NCBI GenBank assembly: GCA_964522605.1
Contig: CAZFWV010000013.1
Span: 1-50,513, forward strand
Direction of reading: 5' to 3'
From: CAVZLD01 sp964522605
GTDB lineage: Bacteria; Planctomycetota; Planctomycetia; Pirellulales; Pirellulaceae
Length of the DNA: 50,513 bases
Of the stretch, positions 1 through 9,441 are shown piece after piece; within the stretch, counting starts at the first letter, position 1; every line of letters begins with the position of its first letter. The notes below the pieces were generated by a model. The model did not search any database and had not been told where the DNA came from. It was given only the letters and a program-made list of their open reading frames with translations. Both the position numbers and the translations under genes were made by a program.

Positions 1-4
1 AAAA

Positions 5-140
5 CAGAGCTTTTCCTGAGTTATTTCCTCAAAGGGAGGCAGAGTTGCTTCCGGCAGAGCTTTTCCTGAGTTATTTCCTCAAAGGGAGGCAGAGTTGCTT
101 CCGGCCGGGAAGGGAGGCAGAGTTGCTTCCGACAGGCGAC
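5..140. repeat. Tandem array of RAYT-element right ends
   Basis: Two copies of a 50-bp unit (5-54 and 55-104) are followed by a shortened third copy (about 108-130) that ends in CGACAGGCGAC. The core box AAGGGAGGCAGAGTTGCTTC occurs three times. The same box forms the right end of the deleted elements ending near 11670 and 18252 and, slightly changed, of the full-length RAYT element near 33067-33088. CGACAGGCGAC also recurs just beyond the full-length element (33099-33109). No transposase sequence lies here, so these are solo ends. The array sits about 90 bp from the stop codon of the minus-strand gene that ends at 232. The window edge cuts off whatever lies to the left. Confidence 0.8.
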
Positions 141-162
141 TGGGTTTGCCAGCTTCGCTGGG

Positions 163-203
163 CAAACAAAAACCGCCGCAACCAATTTGATTGCGGCGGT
201 CTT
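163..203 (-). terminator. Rho-independent terminator of the PEP-CTERM gene
   Basis: On the minus strand a 10-bp perfect stem (172-181 paired with 191-200, core CCGCCGCAA/TTGCGGCGG) with a 9-base loop is followed by TTTTTGTTTG. It lies about 30 bases after the stop codon at 232. A second hairpin, TTTGCCAGC against GCTGGGCAAA, follows at about 144-166. This is the clearest intrinsic terminator in the window. Confidence 0.85.
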
Positions 204-231
204 GATGGTTAACGAATGCGACGCAGCACGA

Positions 232-2466
232 CTACTTACGTCGACGTCGCATGAGACCCAACATCGCCAGTCCGAATCCCGCCAGAGCCAGGCTCGTGGG
301 TTCGGGGACGAGAGTCATACCCGGAAGCGCCGGAACGGTGTCGTACAGTTCACTGCTCGTGCTGAGCGGATAGAACAAGTTGGCGTTGAAACTACCAACA
401 TGGTCGCCGCTGGCACCCCAGACTTGGAAATACGATCCGCCGCCACCTTCGAACTGAACACCCTCAATACCCACTTGGCCAGCAGGCAGGTCGATGAGAG
501 CGGTCAGGTTCGAATTGCCGGTGTAGAAGTCGGCATGAGCTTCGCCATCAACAATCGAGGTGCGATTGCCAACTGCGCCGCTGATTTCCGTAAAGGGAAT
601 CGTCTCTTCCGTTGTCAGATCGAAGAACCTTATCGCAATGCCATCGTCTGCGATGCCAGCGATCGTGTACTGGCCAGCTTCGGCCACCTCGACAACTCCA
701 GCGAAAGCCGACACATAATTGTCCACCCCGCCGGTAGCGGCGATGCCAGGCATCTGGTGCGTTGTGCCGATCGAAGGATCGGGCAATGGCGGACCATCGC
801 CAGCACCTGGAGCACCACAGCAAATGCCGCCGGCCGATCCATCGGCACCCTCGACCAGAATGAGCGTCGTCACTTCGCCGGAATACAGCTCAAGCTGACT
901 CGGATTATTGACGATCTGGTCCTGCGCAAAAACCGTGCCGATCAAGTTGGCGGGATTTCCGTCGATGGCAACGTTGTTGTCAATCGCCGGAGGTTGCGCA
1001 TACGCGTTAATGACCGTAGCCGGTCCGGCAAGCGTCAAGTTTCGCGGCGGCGGTAGAATCTCTGCCAGACCCGCGTTCGACGAAACTAGTTGCCACTGAG
1101 TCGTGCCCGGGTCGTCGATCCCGTAGGACAACTCAACCGCGGCACCGCCACCACCTTCGTGGTACGTAAAGTACAAGTCATGGACGCCTGCTTCGAGGCT
1201 CACCCGGCCAATGGTTGCTGCCGTTCCTCGACCACCGAAGAACTCCAGCGCAGTACCTTCCTCGAACACCGCAAGACCGCCGCCCCCCGACACGTGGCTA
1301 AAATTCTTGCCCACAATCAGGGTTCGGAAACCGTCGTCGCTGTCCGTTCGGAACAGGTAGTCGCCCGGTGTCGTAATTTCGATCTGGGCGTGAGCCATGA
1401 TCGCGATATTATCCGTCCGGTCCGCACCGTCGGGCCAGTTGGGACCCCGGGAGATCCCCGCCTGCAGCTTTTGAACATCGGTTTCGAATAGCCCACCACC
1501 AGGGATAACACCTTCGCCACCATTTTCGTTGATGTTGATGCCCGGTGCGCTGTAGGGAACACGAACGCCACCACCGTTGGCCATCGAATTTAGCGCTTGG
1601 TTCTGGTCACCGCAGCAGCCTGGGTTGTTCGTGACTTCCAATACGCCGAACGTATCCATGCCAACCGCCGGCAGATCGTCCGGCACACTGGCCAGGAACG
1701 AGGGCAGCAGAGGCGCTGGCAGCGTGTTGTCATACGGACCCAAGCTCCAGTTGTCCGCATTCCAGGTATTCATGCGCGGCATCGAGTGCGATTGGTGGGC
1801 CAGACCGACCGTTAAAGGACCGGTCAGAGCCGATGTCGCCACTCGAAACGCAGCCGGGCTCCAGGCGCCTGGATTGCCGGCACCGTCATCGAGCGCCCAG
1901 TGGCCGATCAACAGATTGTCCTTGCGGCTGAGTGCCATCCAGACGGGCACGCCGGCCGCCGCACTCGCTCCACCGGAGTCAGGAAAATCGCCATTCACAC
2001 CACCACGATCGGTGTCGCTGCCGTTGCCATTGCGACCTTGGAACACCATGCCGGTGCCGCCGCCACTCTTCTGCGTGGTCATTACGTTCGCCGCGTTGGC
2101 TGCCGAGCCGTCGTCGGCACGCGCCATCGGACCCGAACGGCCCCATTCGCCGGCCAGTGGATCAGGACCGCCAAAGGACACACTACGTACAATCGCAGTG
2201 AAGTCGCCGTCCGTCGTCACTCCCGCTTCGTGAATAAACACGCCCGTGTCGCTGGTACCCCAGAAATCGGATCCGCCCGCGGTGATCGTATATTCGCCGG
2301 GTGCGGGGTTTGTGAAACTGGCCTCCGTCACGGACCCATCCGCACTTGGCCCGTTGCCATTACCATACGCTCGCAGCGTATCGAGCTCCGCTCGTGCGAG
2401 CGGTGCACTCAAGAGAAGCATCAGGACACCAAACAGTGGTGCCCGCCAGAATCGAGTTGTCATCAA
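232..2466 (-). CDS. PEP-CTERM protein with PA14-like domains
   Basis: This is a secreted protein of 744 residues. It starts with a signal peptide (residues 1-26, ending APLARA). Residues about 40-240 look like a concanavalin-type jelly roll. A PA14-like domain follows at about 300-470, with the run DSDDGFRTLIVGK and a Y-EGGGGAAVELSY end. A second, weaker PA14-like stretch lies at about 545-690 (GQYTIAGIADDGIAIRFFD). The C-terminus is a standard PEP-CTERM signal: VPEPTS at about 720, a hydrophobic helix, then RRRRK. Proteins of this class are processed by exosortase and held at the cell surface. PA14 domains often bind carbohydrate, so glycan binding is a reasonable inference, but no catalytic motif is visible. 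Two ATG codons stand in tandem at the start, and GAGAGGA lies 7 bases upstream of the first. The gene stands alone and ends in a strong terminator at 163-203. Confidence 0.92.
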   Translation of the reverse strand: MMTTRFWRAPLFGVLMLLLSAPLARAELDTLRAYGNGNGPSADGSVTEASFTNPAPGEYTITAGGSDFWGTSDTGVFIHEAGVTTDGDFTAIVRSVSFGGPDPLAGEWGRSGPMARADDGSAANAANVMTTQKSGGGTGMVFQGRNGNGSDTDRGGVNGDFPDSGGASAAAGVPVWMALSRKDNLLIGHWALDDGAGNPGAWSPAAFRVATSALTGPLTVGLAHQSHSMPRMNTWNADNWSLGPYDNTLPAPLLPSFLASVPDDLPAVGMDTFGVLEVTNNPGCCGDQNQALNSMANGGGVRVPYSAPGININENGGEGVIPGGGLFETDVQKLQAGISRGPNWPDGADRTDNIAIMAHAQIEITTPGDYLFRTDSDDGFRTLIVGKNFSHVSGGGGLAVFEEGTALEFFGGRGTAATIGRVSLEAGVHDLYFTYHEGGGGAAVELSYGIDDPGTTQWQLVSSNAGLAEILPPPRNLTLAGPATVINAYAQPPAIDNNVAIDGNPANLIGTVFAQDQIVNNPSQLELYSGEVTTLILVEGADGSAGGICCGAPGAGDGPPLPDPSIGTTHQMPGIAATGGVDNYVSAFAGVVEVAEAGQYTIAGIADDGIAIRFFDLTTEETIPFTEISGAVGNRTSIVDGEAHADFYTGNSNLTALIDLPAGQVGIEGVQFEGGGGSYFQVWGASGDHVGSFNANLFYPLSTSSELYDTVPALPGMTLVPEPTSLALAGFGLAMLGLMRRRRK

Positions 2467-3420
2467 TTGGTCCTCTCAGTTGAAAATCTTGCAAGTCTCA
2501 CAGTTTATGTTCATCTCTGTCTCAGCCGGAGAAGACGCGGGCACTCTCCCCCTGAATTCGTGCTGCCTCTACGACAAACACAAACGCCAACAGCCATCCC
2601 TCTGCTCCAGTGTGAAAACACATGATGGGACGATTGTTGGCGCTACACTAAACATCAGCGGCGTCTTTCCTCGACAGGAAGTCTCAACTGAAGATCATTA
2701 GTTCACCCCCAGAGTAACCGCACCTGCTACGGGATTTGGAAGCTCTAGACATCCTAGGTAAACCGCAGCGTCAGAGTAATCGCAAATATCGATATGTCAA
2801 TCAGAAGATCTGAGAAATGAAGACGCCGGAGCACAACGTGGCCCAGATGGGCATCAGCCAAAGTTTCGAATCTTTAACCTGCGACTCGCGAGGCCATCGG
2901 TCCTGATGTATCAATGTCTTAGCCTCACGGGAGTTTCAACGCGAAATTCCGCATATGAAAAGCGCCGCAGTGCCGACCGCATAGGCAATCCTCCGCCGTT
3001 AAGCCGCCAAGAGGGCAAGGACCCGCGTGTGGACGACGGGAAGAAATTTTTTTTCGTTTGCAGTGCGGAGGAGGCCACTTCGTCGAAAAACCAGCAAAGA
3101 TCCTACAAAGATGCTGGTTTTCGCCGATTGGCGGAGGTCCCCAAGCATTTCGGCGAAGTAGTTTTGTGGGGAGATCTTCTCATGCGCCGGCTCAAGCCAT
3201 TCCCTTGGAAACAAACGCATTCCCGGTAGATCCGTACTGGAAAGAAACAGATCGACTCCGGTGAATTGCTGAGGAAGCGAGTGATGCTGACATTGCAGTC
3301 CGTCTGTCACGGTTGCTGCAAAGCGTGGATGAAATCCAAGGCGCAATGAGAAGGCTTGCGGATGAGACGAGGCGCGAGTGGTCACAGCCTCCTGGGCTCA
3401 CAACAATGATTTGTCGAACG
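2467..3420. other. Gene-free stretch
   Basis: Nearly 1 kb between the divergent genes starting at 2466 and about 3536. Short open frames exist on both strands but none has a ribosome site, a recognisable domain or convincing codon use. There is a T-run at about 3047-3057. I see no supportable promoter or RNA gene. Confidence 0.5.
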
Positions 3421-3522
3421 CATTTCAAAACCGTCATTTGGGAGGGCGTGGCTCCTGCCGAGCCTGGACTTGCCGCGTCTTTGGCTCGGCAGAAACCTCG
3501 CCCTCTCCGTTGTGAAACCGGT
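3421..3522. repeat. REP-like hairpin repeat, copy 1
   Basis: An imperfect inverted repeat of about 100 bp. The inner arms are about 23 bp: GAGGGCGTGGCTCCTGCCGA and its near complement, which ends CCTCGCCCTC. Outer arms are TTTCAAAAC and GTGAAAC. A second copy with the same architecture lies at 40147-40247. The loop and several arm positions differ between copies while pairing is mostly kept. It overlaps the longest possible open frame of the next gene, which argues for a start downstream of the repeat. Confidence 0.8.
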
Positions 3523-3535
3523 TCTAGAGATTCGC

Positions 3536-5824
3536 GTGATTCGGTGGCTCATTCCCGTGCGTAAGCGATCCCAACAGGAACGTAGTCGCTCTTCCAGGCG
3601 GAGACTCTTTACCTCGGTGCTGATTCTCTGCGTTGTCTCCACCTTGTTCATCCTGCTGTTTGTCTGGAATCGGCAGACACCGCCCGATCGCAAACCTACG
3701 ACCGCAGCTCACCCACCAACGGCGCAGCCGAGCCAAGCGGCCGGGGATCGGCCGCGCGTGATTGTCGATCCGTCTACCTTTGAAGTTCCGGCAACCCTGA
3801 ATGCCGACCAGCAACAAGCGGCGCGCGAGGCCATTCGTCTGCACTCGATGGCTCTCGCGGCTTATTGGCAGGATGACTTAAAGGAGTTTGCACGGATCGC
3901 CAGCATGGCACTGGACAAGTATCGGGAAGCAGGCTGGATCTTCGAAGAACTCGGTCCGTTCCACGATCTGCTCGTGAACGTGTGGTTTCAGTCCGGCGAA
4001 TCGTCCCGAGCGTTACGTGAAGGGCGAGAATGGCTCGACCGTTTCCCTGACTCGGCCGACCATCTGCAGACCGTCGGCCGACTTGAGTTCGTGGCGGGCC
4101 ATTACGCAGAGTCGGCCAAGTACCTTAAGGCATTTGCCGAACAGCGTCCCGACTCGCTCGTGACTAGCCGGCAACTTGCGCGAGTCTTTTCGGCCATGGG
4201 CGACAAGGAAAGCGCGCTGGCCGCCGTCGAGCGAAGCCTGGAGCTGATCGGGTTCTTTGATGGTCAGCACGAGAGTCACGCGGAAGTTGATGCGACGCTG
4301 CTCACCGCCATCGAGGTCACGCACCGATTCTACGATTACGAACAACTGCGCGATCTGACCACAGCCTATCTGAAACTCCACCCTGAGCATGCTCAGTCGC
4401 ACATGGCGCTGGGCGTCGCGCAACGACAACTGGGAAATTATCCAGAGGCCGAGCGGCATCTTCGTCGATTCCTCGAGCTGGCCGACGCGGGCTCGGCGAA
4501 CCGAAACCCTGTTCGGCACGACTTGGCCCTGACTCTCATGAGGCAGCACCAATACCGGGCGGCGGCCGATATCCTGGCCGAGTTGTTGTTGGACGACCCT
4601 CGCTACGTCCAAGCCTATTTTCAGATGGGGCAATGTCTATCCAGGCTTCAGCGTCCGGAGCTCGCGGAGGCGTTCACTGACCATTCGCGGTCACTGGCGC
4701 CGAGTGAACGAGAGCAACGTCGCGATTTCGAGTTGCGAGGCTCCGGGCAGCCGTTACTGGCCGCTCGGGCTCGCAGTCTGGCAAAACGATTCGCAGGGGA
4801 CTTCGCCGGCGCGGAACGCGAACTACGCCTGGCTCTTGCGGAGCATCCAGAGGAATTGCTACTGCGAGTCTTCTTGGCCGACCATTATCTGGAATGCCAC
4901 CAGATCAAACGGGCATGCGCGGAAATCGACGTCCTCGCAAGTCGACTGACGGAAGAGCATCCTGACGTTCGTGGTTGGCGGGCCACTTGCTTGGCGGCGG
5001 AGCAGCCTGCGGGGGCCGCGGACATTCTGAAGGACGTCTGCTCGCGCGATGATGCGTTGCCCGCATGGGGACTCAAATTGGCGCGGATTCAATTGGAGCA
5101 GCTGCGAGAGCCAGCCCAGGCGCAAGGGACCCTCGAGCGTCTCTTGCAGCAAGGGCCAAATCCGACTGCGAAAATCCTGCTCGGCCGGGCACTGTGTGAA
5201 CAGGGTGAATGGGAACGAGCACGCGACGAACTGATGCAGTTGTCGCCCTCAGACCATGAATGGTTTGTCGATGCCGGCGGCGTATGGCTGGCGCGGGCTC
5301 GAATCAAGTTGGAATCGGATGGAGCAACGGCGGCGCGTGATCTTCAGGCTGTTAGTGACACAGCGAGATATCGCAGCGAGTACTACCAGGCCGTTACCGA
5401 GTGGATTGAACGATATGGCACTCAACTTCCATTTGAACCCCTCACTGCCGATCAGGCCCGAGATCGTTATGAATCACTGAAGTCACTAGAGGCACGCGAA
5501 CGGGAGATGATGACCCAGGCGGTTCGTTCGGAAGGAGCGGAAGCGGCCACACACATTCTGGAGGCGGCGCGGATTCGCATGCAGCGAGCGGACCGTACCG
5601 AGGCCTTGCGGCTGGCACGTATGGCCGCCTACGCCGCCTCCTCCGTCTCGGCGCCATGGGAGCAACTGCAGACGTGGCTTGACCAGCCCGATGAAATATT
5701 CCTCAAAGCCGAGGTGCAAGCCAAGCTACGGACTCCGGGTGAGGAAATCCAAGTGAGGCCAGCGTGCCAACAGATCGTGGATGACCTGCTCAGGCAAGTG
5801 GAGCCGGAGCAACGTGGGGAATAA
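3536..5824 (+). CDS. Membrane-anchored TPR protein
   Basis: A protein of about 762 residues. A basic N-terminus (RKRSQQERSRSSRRR) is followed by one transmembrane helix (about residues 25-45, LFTSVLILCVVSTLFILLF) and a large, presumably periplasmic, domain of tetratricopeptide repeats. Clear TPR stretches include HMALGVAQRQLGNYPEAERH, the run around YVQAYFQMGQCLSRLQ, and ESALAAVERSLEL. TPR arrays are protein-binding scaffolds and no enzyme motif is present. The start is uncertain. The longest frame opens with TTG at 3470 inside a hairpin repeat. GTG at 3536 or 3557 is more plausible, but neither has a strong ribosome site. The next gene overlaps the end by 44 bases, so the two are probably co-transcribed. 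This is the first half of a TPR + ASPIC/UnbV pair that recurs just downstream. Confidence 0.8.
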   Translation: MIRWLIPVRKRSQQERSRSSRRRLFTSVLILCVVSTLFILLFVWNRQTPPDRKPTTAAHPPTAQPSQAAGDRPRVIVDPSTFEVPATLNADQQQAAREAIRLHSMALAAYWQDDLKEFARIASMALDKYREAGWIFEELGPFHDLLVNVWFQSGESSRALREGREWLDRFPDSADHLQTVGRLEFVAGHYAESAKYLKAFAEQRPDSLVTSRQLARVFSAMGDKESALAAVERSLELIGFFDGQHESHAEVDATLLTAIEVTHRFYDYEQLRDLTTAYLKLHPEHAQSHMALGVAQRQLGNYPEAERHLRRFLELADAGSANRNPVRHDLALTLMRQHQYRAAADILAELLLDDPRYVQAYFQMGQCLSRLQRPELAEAFTDHSRSLAPSEREQRRDFELRGSGQPLLAARARSLAKRFAGDFAGAERELRLALAEHPEELLLRVFLADHYLECHQIKRACAEIDVLASRLTEEHPDVRGWRATCLAAEQPAGAADILKDVCSRDDALPAWGLKLARIQLEQLREPAQAQGTLERLLQQGPNPTAKILLGRALCEQGEWERARDELMQLSPSDHEWFVDAGGVWLARARIKLESDGATAARDLQAVSDTARYRSEYYQAVTEWIERYGTQLPFEPLTADQARDRYESLKSLEAREREMMTQAVRSEGAEAATHILEAARIRMQRADRTEALRLARMAAYAASSVSAPWEQLQTWLDQPDEIFLKAEVQAKLRTPGEEIQVRPACQQIVDDLLRQVEPEQRGE

Positions 5825-7736
5825 GAACTTGTTGGCCGAACATCGTCACCCGTTGCCGAGTCACGGCTGTCTGTGGTTTGAGCAGAACCGACAGTCCAGT
5901 GGCGGGGCTGCACCCTCATCGGACCTGCGGCCATGTTCTCGCCCGCGCCGGGAACGGACGCACTGCCAAAGCGTCTGCTGTGTTCACTCCAGAATCGCAC
6001 GAGGTGCGGTTCTTCTGATCATCATGCTCGCCGGATGTGGCGATGACCCGGCCACTCCGGAGGATCCGCAAGTCCTGTCGCCAAATCCAACGATCTCCGA
6101 CGACTTCTGTTTTGAGGACGTCACGGAGGACAGCGGCGTGAAGTTTCATACGGTCTGCGGCGGATCCGAGAAAGACTACGTTCTCGAAGTGAACGGTTGC
6201 GGCGTTGCGCTGCTGGATTATGACAGTGACGGCGACCTGGACCTGTTTTTCGTGAACGGATCACGACTGCCGCCACCCTACGGCGACGGCCCGCCGTCTC
6301 CCCCCCCCAGTGATGCACTTTATCGAAACCTGGGTGATATGAAATTCGAGGACGTCACGCGCGAGGCTGGTTTGGTCGAGTCCGACTGGGGCTGTGGAGT
6401 TGCAGTGGGCGACTACAACAACGACGGTCATCCGGACATCTTCGTGGCGAATTACGGACCAGACCGGCTTTGGAAGAATAACGGCGACGGCACGTTTACG
6501 GACGTTTCGCTTCAGGCTGGCACGGTTGATCCACGATGGGGATCCAGTTGCACATTTTTGGACTACGACCGAGACGGGTATCTCGACCTGTTCGTGGTGA
6601 ATTACCTTGAGTTCGACCCGGCATCCGTTAAACGTCGTGGTGACGATCCAAATTGCCAATACAAGGGAGTTCCGATCCTCTGCGGGCCGATTGGCCTGCC
6701 GCCCGCTCCCTGTACACTGTACCGCAATCGCCAAGACGGAACTTTCGAAGATGTGAGTGACTCATGTGGCATACGCGATCTTGAATTGAGGAACGCCACC
6801 TACGGTCTCGGCGTTATCGCACTAGATTACGACAACAATGGATGGCCCGATCTGTACGTAACAAACGACACGTGCCGGAATCTGTTGTTTCACAATCGCG
6901 GTGACGGAACGTTTGACGAACGTGGCATGTCGGTCGGCATCGCCTTCAACGAAATGGGCATCGCTCAGGCGGGAATGGGAGTGGATTCGATCTTCATGGA
7001 GGACCGCGAATTCGAGGACCTGTTCGTCGTAAACTACGAAGACGATAACAACACCTTTTATCGAAACGACGGCCAAACGGACGGAAACATTTACTTTACG
7101 GAGATGACCTCGCCCATGGGCCTGGCATCCCCCTGCTTCAAGTATCTTGGCTGGGGCGTGTTCTTCCTGGACGTTGATTTGGACAGCCATCTCGATCTCT
7201 TTATCGCGCAGGGTCATGTCGTTCCTCAAGCGGACGAAATCCCGTCTTCTCCCGGTTATCGGCAACCCAACAAGCTGTTTCGGTGGACGGGGGACCGTCG
7301 CTACCGAGACGTAACGGACGACGCCGGACCGGGAATGCTCGTGAAAAAGTCATCTCGCGGTGCCGCTTGTGGTGACCTGGACGGCGACGGTGATCTCGAT
7401 CTGGTCATCAACAACATTGACGATCGAGCCACGATCCTGGAAAACACGACGCCGCGACAAGGCAACTGGTTGGCGGTGAAGACTGTTGGGTCTACATCCA
7501 ATCGTGATGGGGTCGGTGGCGTCGTCACGGTCTCCGCCGGTGGGAAGACTTGGAGAAAGAGGATTCGCAGCGCGGCGAGCTATGCGTCGCAAAGCGAGCC
7601 CTACGCCCGTTTCGGACTCGGGCCGGCAACGAAGGTGGACCAGTTGCGCGTTTTGTGGCCCACGGGGCGTGAAGAGACCTATCCTGTTTCCGCGGTGAAT
7701 CAAATGGTCATCGTAAGGGAAACGCGATCCGAGTGA
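5781..7736 (+). CDS. FG-GAP repeat, ASPIC/UnbV (CRTAC1-like) lipoprotein
   Basis: A secreted beta-propeller protein. A hydrophobic run ending in the lipobox LAGC (Cys at residue 86 from this start) suggests a lipoprotein. Six or so FG-GAP repeats follow, each with a calcium-type loop: DYDSDGDLDLFFVNG, DYNNDGHPDIFVANYG, DYDRDGYLDLFVVNY, DYDNNGWPDLYVTND, DLDGDGDLDLVINN. The last 100 residues match the ASPIC/UnbV module (RSAASYASQSEPYARFGLG, then a conserved RVLWPTG). The family is common in planctomycetes and its function is largely unknown; calcium-dependent binding is inferred from the loops. The start is a problem. The only in-frame ATG leaves about 74 residues before the signal core, which is unusually long. 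GTG at 5814 or TTG at 5829 shortens this only slightly. The N-terminus therefore needs care, but the rest is secure. Confidence 0.85.
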   Translation: MTCSGKWSRSNVGNKNLLAEHRHPLPSHGCLWFEQNRQSSGGAAPSSDLRPCSRPRRERTHCQSVCCVHSRIARGAVLLIIMLAGCGDDPATPEDPQVLSPNPTISDDFCFEDVTEDSGVKFHTVCGGSEKDYVLEVNGCGVALLDYDSDGDLDLFFVNGSRLPPPYGDGPPSPPPSDALYRNLGDMKFEDVTREAGLVESDWGCGVAVGDYNNDGHPDIFVANYGPDRLWKNNGDGTFTDVSLQAGTVDPRWGSSCTFLDYDRDGYLDLFVVNYLEFDPASVKRRGDDPNCQYKGVPILCGPIGLPPAPCTLYRNRQDGTFEDVSDSCGIRDLELRNATYGLGVIALDYDNNGWPDLYVTNDTCRNLLFHNRGDGTFDERGMSVGIAFNEMGIAQAGMGVDSIFMEDREFEDLFVVNYEDDNNTFYRNDGQTDGNIYFTEMTSPMGLASPCFKYLGWGVFFLDVDLDSHLDLFIAQGHVVPQADEIPSSPGYRQPNKLFRWTGDRRYRDVTDDAGPGMLVKKSSRGAACGDLDGDGDLDLVINNIDDRATILENTTPRQGNWLAVKTVGSTSNRDGVGGVVTVSAGGKTWRKRIRSAASYASQSEPYARFGLGPATKVDQLRVLWPTGREETYPVSAVNQMVIVRETRSE

Positions 7737-8016
7737 ACGGGTATCCTCCTCCTAAGCGGACCAGAACGGGTTCTCAAGTCACCGTGTTGTCACGGCCTCG
7801 CGTCCCGTTCGACCGGTATCGTTCCTATTCGATACGACCGGCAGGAACCACCCTTTGCGCGGATTGCGGGACGAAGGCACGGCCTGGGTAGCACTTCCGT
7901 GGAGGAAAACGGTTCACGGAAATCGTACGGGGAGACAGAATAGACTGCAGGGACCGGACACCATCGATCTCACAGGCCCCGAAGGCCATGGGCCAACCCC
8001 CATTTGGCTGCACCCA

Positions 8017-9438
8017 ATGAATATCTGTCGTTGCCACTTGCCGCCCCATCGCCGCTGTCCTCGCCTTGGGCCAATCCAGTGTCTGATCGGCCTGGTGACG
8101 TTCGGCGCATGCTGGATGGGCTGTGGCAGGGAACCGGCTGTCCGTGACTTGCCCGAGCAGGTTCCCGCGGCGCCGTCCGCAACGCTCCCTTCGGTGACGT
8201 TCCCCCCGGTTCCCGAAGAAATCGAGGATTTGTACACGCACAGTGTAGCCGTGGCTGAGCGAGCGGTGGCTGAATCTAAACAGGCTGCACAGCCGCTTTT
8301 CGATTTAGCTGCCACGCATCAGCGCTTCGGTTTTGACCGGGAGGCGGTGGCTGCCTATCGCCGCGGATTAAAGATCGATGCGAACCGATCTGACATTTAC
8401 ATGGAGATCGGCTTCCTATTGTCACAGAAGGCCGAGTCGGTAGAGGACGCGGCAGCCGATTTTCAGGAGGCGTTGGAGGCTTACCGTGCCGCGTTGCGAC
8501 TGAATCCACACGCGGTTGGTGCTCGGACGCGCATCGGAATGATCTACGCGCACCAGGGTCAGCTGGACGAAGCCATCACGGAGTACCAGCAGGAAATCGA
8601 GCAGCAGACGTCCAGTACCGATACCTTCTATCATCTGGGACAAGCCCTGTTGCTCAAGGAGGACTTTGCGGCGGCGGAAGAGGCTTTTCGTGCCTGCTTG
8701 CAGCGCGAGCCCCAGCACCGAAACGCCCTTTATGGCCTTTTCCAGGCGTTGCGTAACCAGGGACGAGAAGACGAGAGTCGGCAGTTTCTCGACAGCTGGA
8801 AGTCGTTGCGCGCCGCGGAAAAAGAAAGAATCGATTTCCCTCCTCCACGGGGGAACCAAGATCAACGTTCCGTGGCCGAAACCTATTTTCGAATCGCGCT
8901 GACTCATCTGGGCGCCGATCGTGTCGACGAGGCATTGCAGCACTTTGAAGCCGCACTACGGTTCGACGCGACACACGAACTGGCGGCGACGAACTGGGTA
9001 AATGTGTTGCGTCAAATGGGCCGAATAGACGAGGCGATGAAGCTAGGATTGCGGCTCCTGGAGCCGCAGCCCGACAATGTAACGTTGTTGTATCTGGTGG
9101 CCGGACTGGCTGCCGAGCAAGGTGACGTCCAACTCGCGTCGGAACTGTTGGAACGGGTCCTCAAGATTCAACCTCAGCACGCAAATGCCAATCGCGAATT
9201 AGCTCGTCTGATCCTTCGAAGGCAACTGCGGGGACCTAACTCGGCAGACGAATCGCTGCAATACGCCCGACTGGCTGTGCAACAGGAACGGAGTGCGCCC
9301 AATCTGGATGTGTTGGCCTATGCGCTGTTCATGTCAGGACGTCGCACAGAGGCCGTCGACGCGCTCGAGGAAGCCGTTCGACTGGCGCCGGACAATCAGG
9401 AGCTTCGCCAGCGACTGGAAAAAGCTCGGCAACGCTAA
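8017..9438 (+). CDS. TPR lipoprotein
   Basis: About 473 residues from the ATG at 8017. This start is preferred over TTG at 7855 because it places a normal signal peptide at the N-terminus (LIGLVTFGACWMGC, lipid Cys near residue 36). Eight or more TPR units follow. They include ATHQRFGFDREAVAAYRRGL, HLGQALLLKEDFAAAEEAF, YFRIALTHLGADRVDEALQH and the C-terminal YALFMSGRRTEAVDALEEAV. The protein would be a lipid-anchored scaffold. It ends 3 bases before the next start codon at 9442, so the two are almost certainly translationally coupled. It parallels the TPR gene at 3536, although here the anchor is a lipobox rather than a transmembrane helix. The 280 bases upstream hold a bulged hairpin at about 7811-7843 but no clear promoter. 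Confidence 0.85.
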   Translation: MNICRCHLPPHRRCPRLGPIQCLIGLVTFGACWMGCGREPAVRDLPEQVPAAPSATLPSVTFPPVPEEIEDLYTHSVAVAERAVAESKQAAQPLFDLAATHQRFGFDREAVAAYRRGLKIDANRSDIYMEIGFLLSQKAESVEDAAADFQEALEAYRAALRLNPHAVGARTRIGMIYAHQGQLDEAITEYQQEIEQQTSSTDTFYHLGQALLLKEDFAAAEEAFRACLQREPQHRNALYGLFQALRNQGREDESRQFLDSWKSLRAAEKERIDFPPPRGNQDQRSVAETYFRIALTHLGADRVDEALQHFEAALRFDATHELAATNWVNVLRQMGRIDEAMKLGLRLLEPQPDNVTLLYLVAGLAAEQGDVQLASELLERVLKIQPQHANANRELARLILRRQLRGPNSADESLQYARLAVQQERSAPNLDVLAYALFMSGRRTEAVDALEEAVRLAPDNQELRQRLEKARQR

Positions 9439-9441
9439 TTC

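Noticed and set aside
2906..3385. Open frames on both strands at about 2906-3385
   Set aside because: Short, overlapping on opposite strands, no ribosome site and no domain.
3470..3535. TTG start at 3470 for the first TPR gene
   Set aside because: The codons lie inside a hairpin repeat and lack a ribosome site, so the added residues are unlikely to be real protein.
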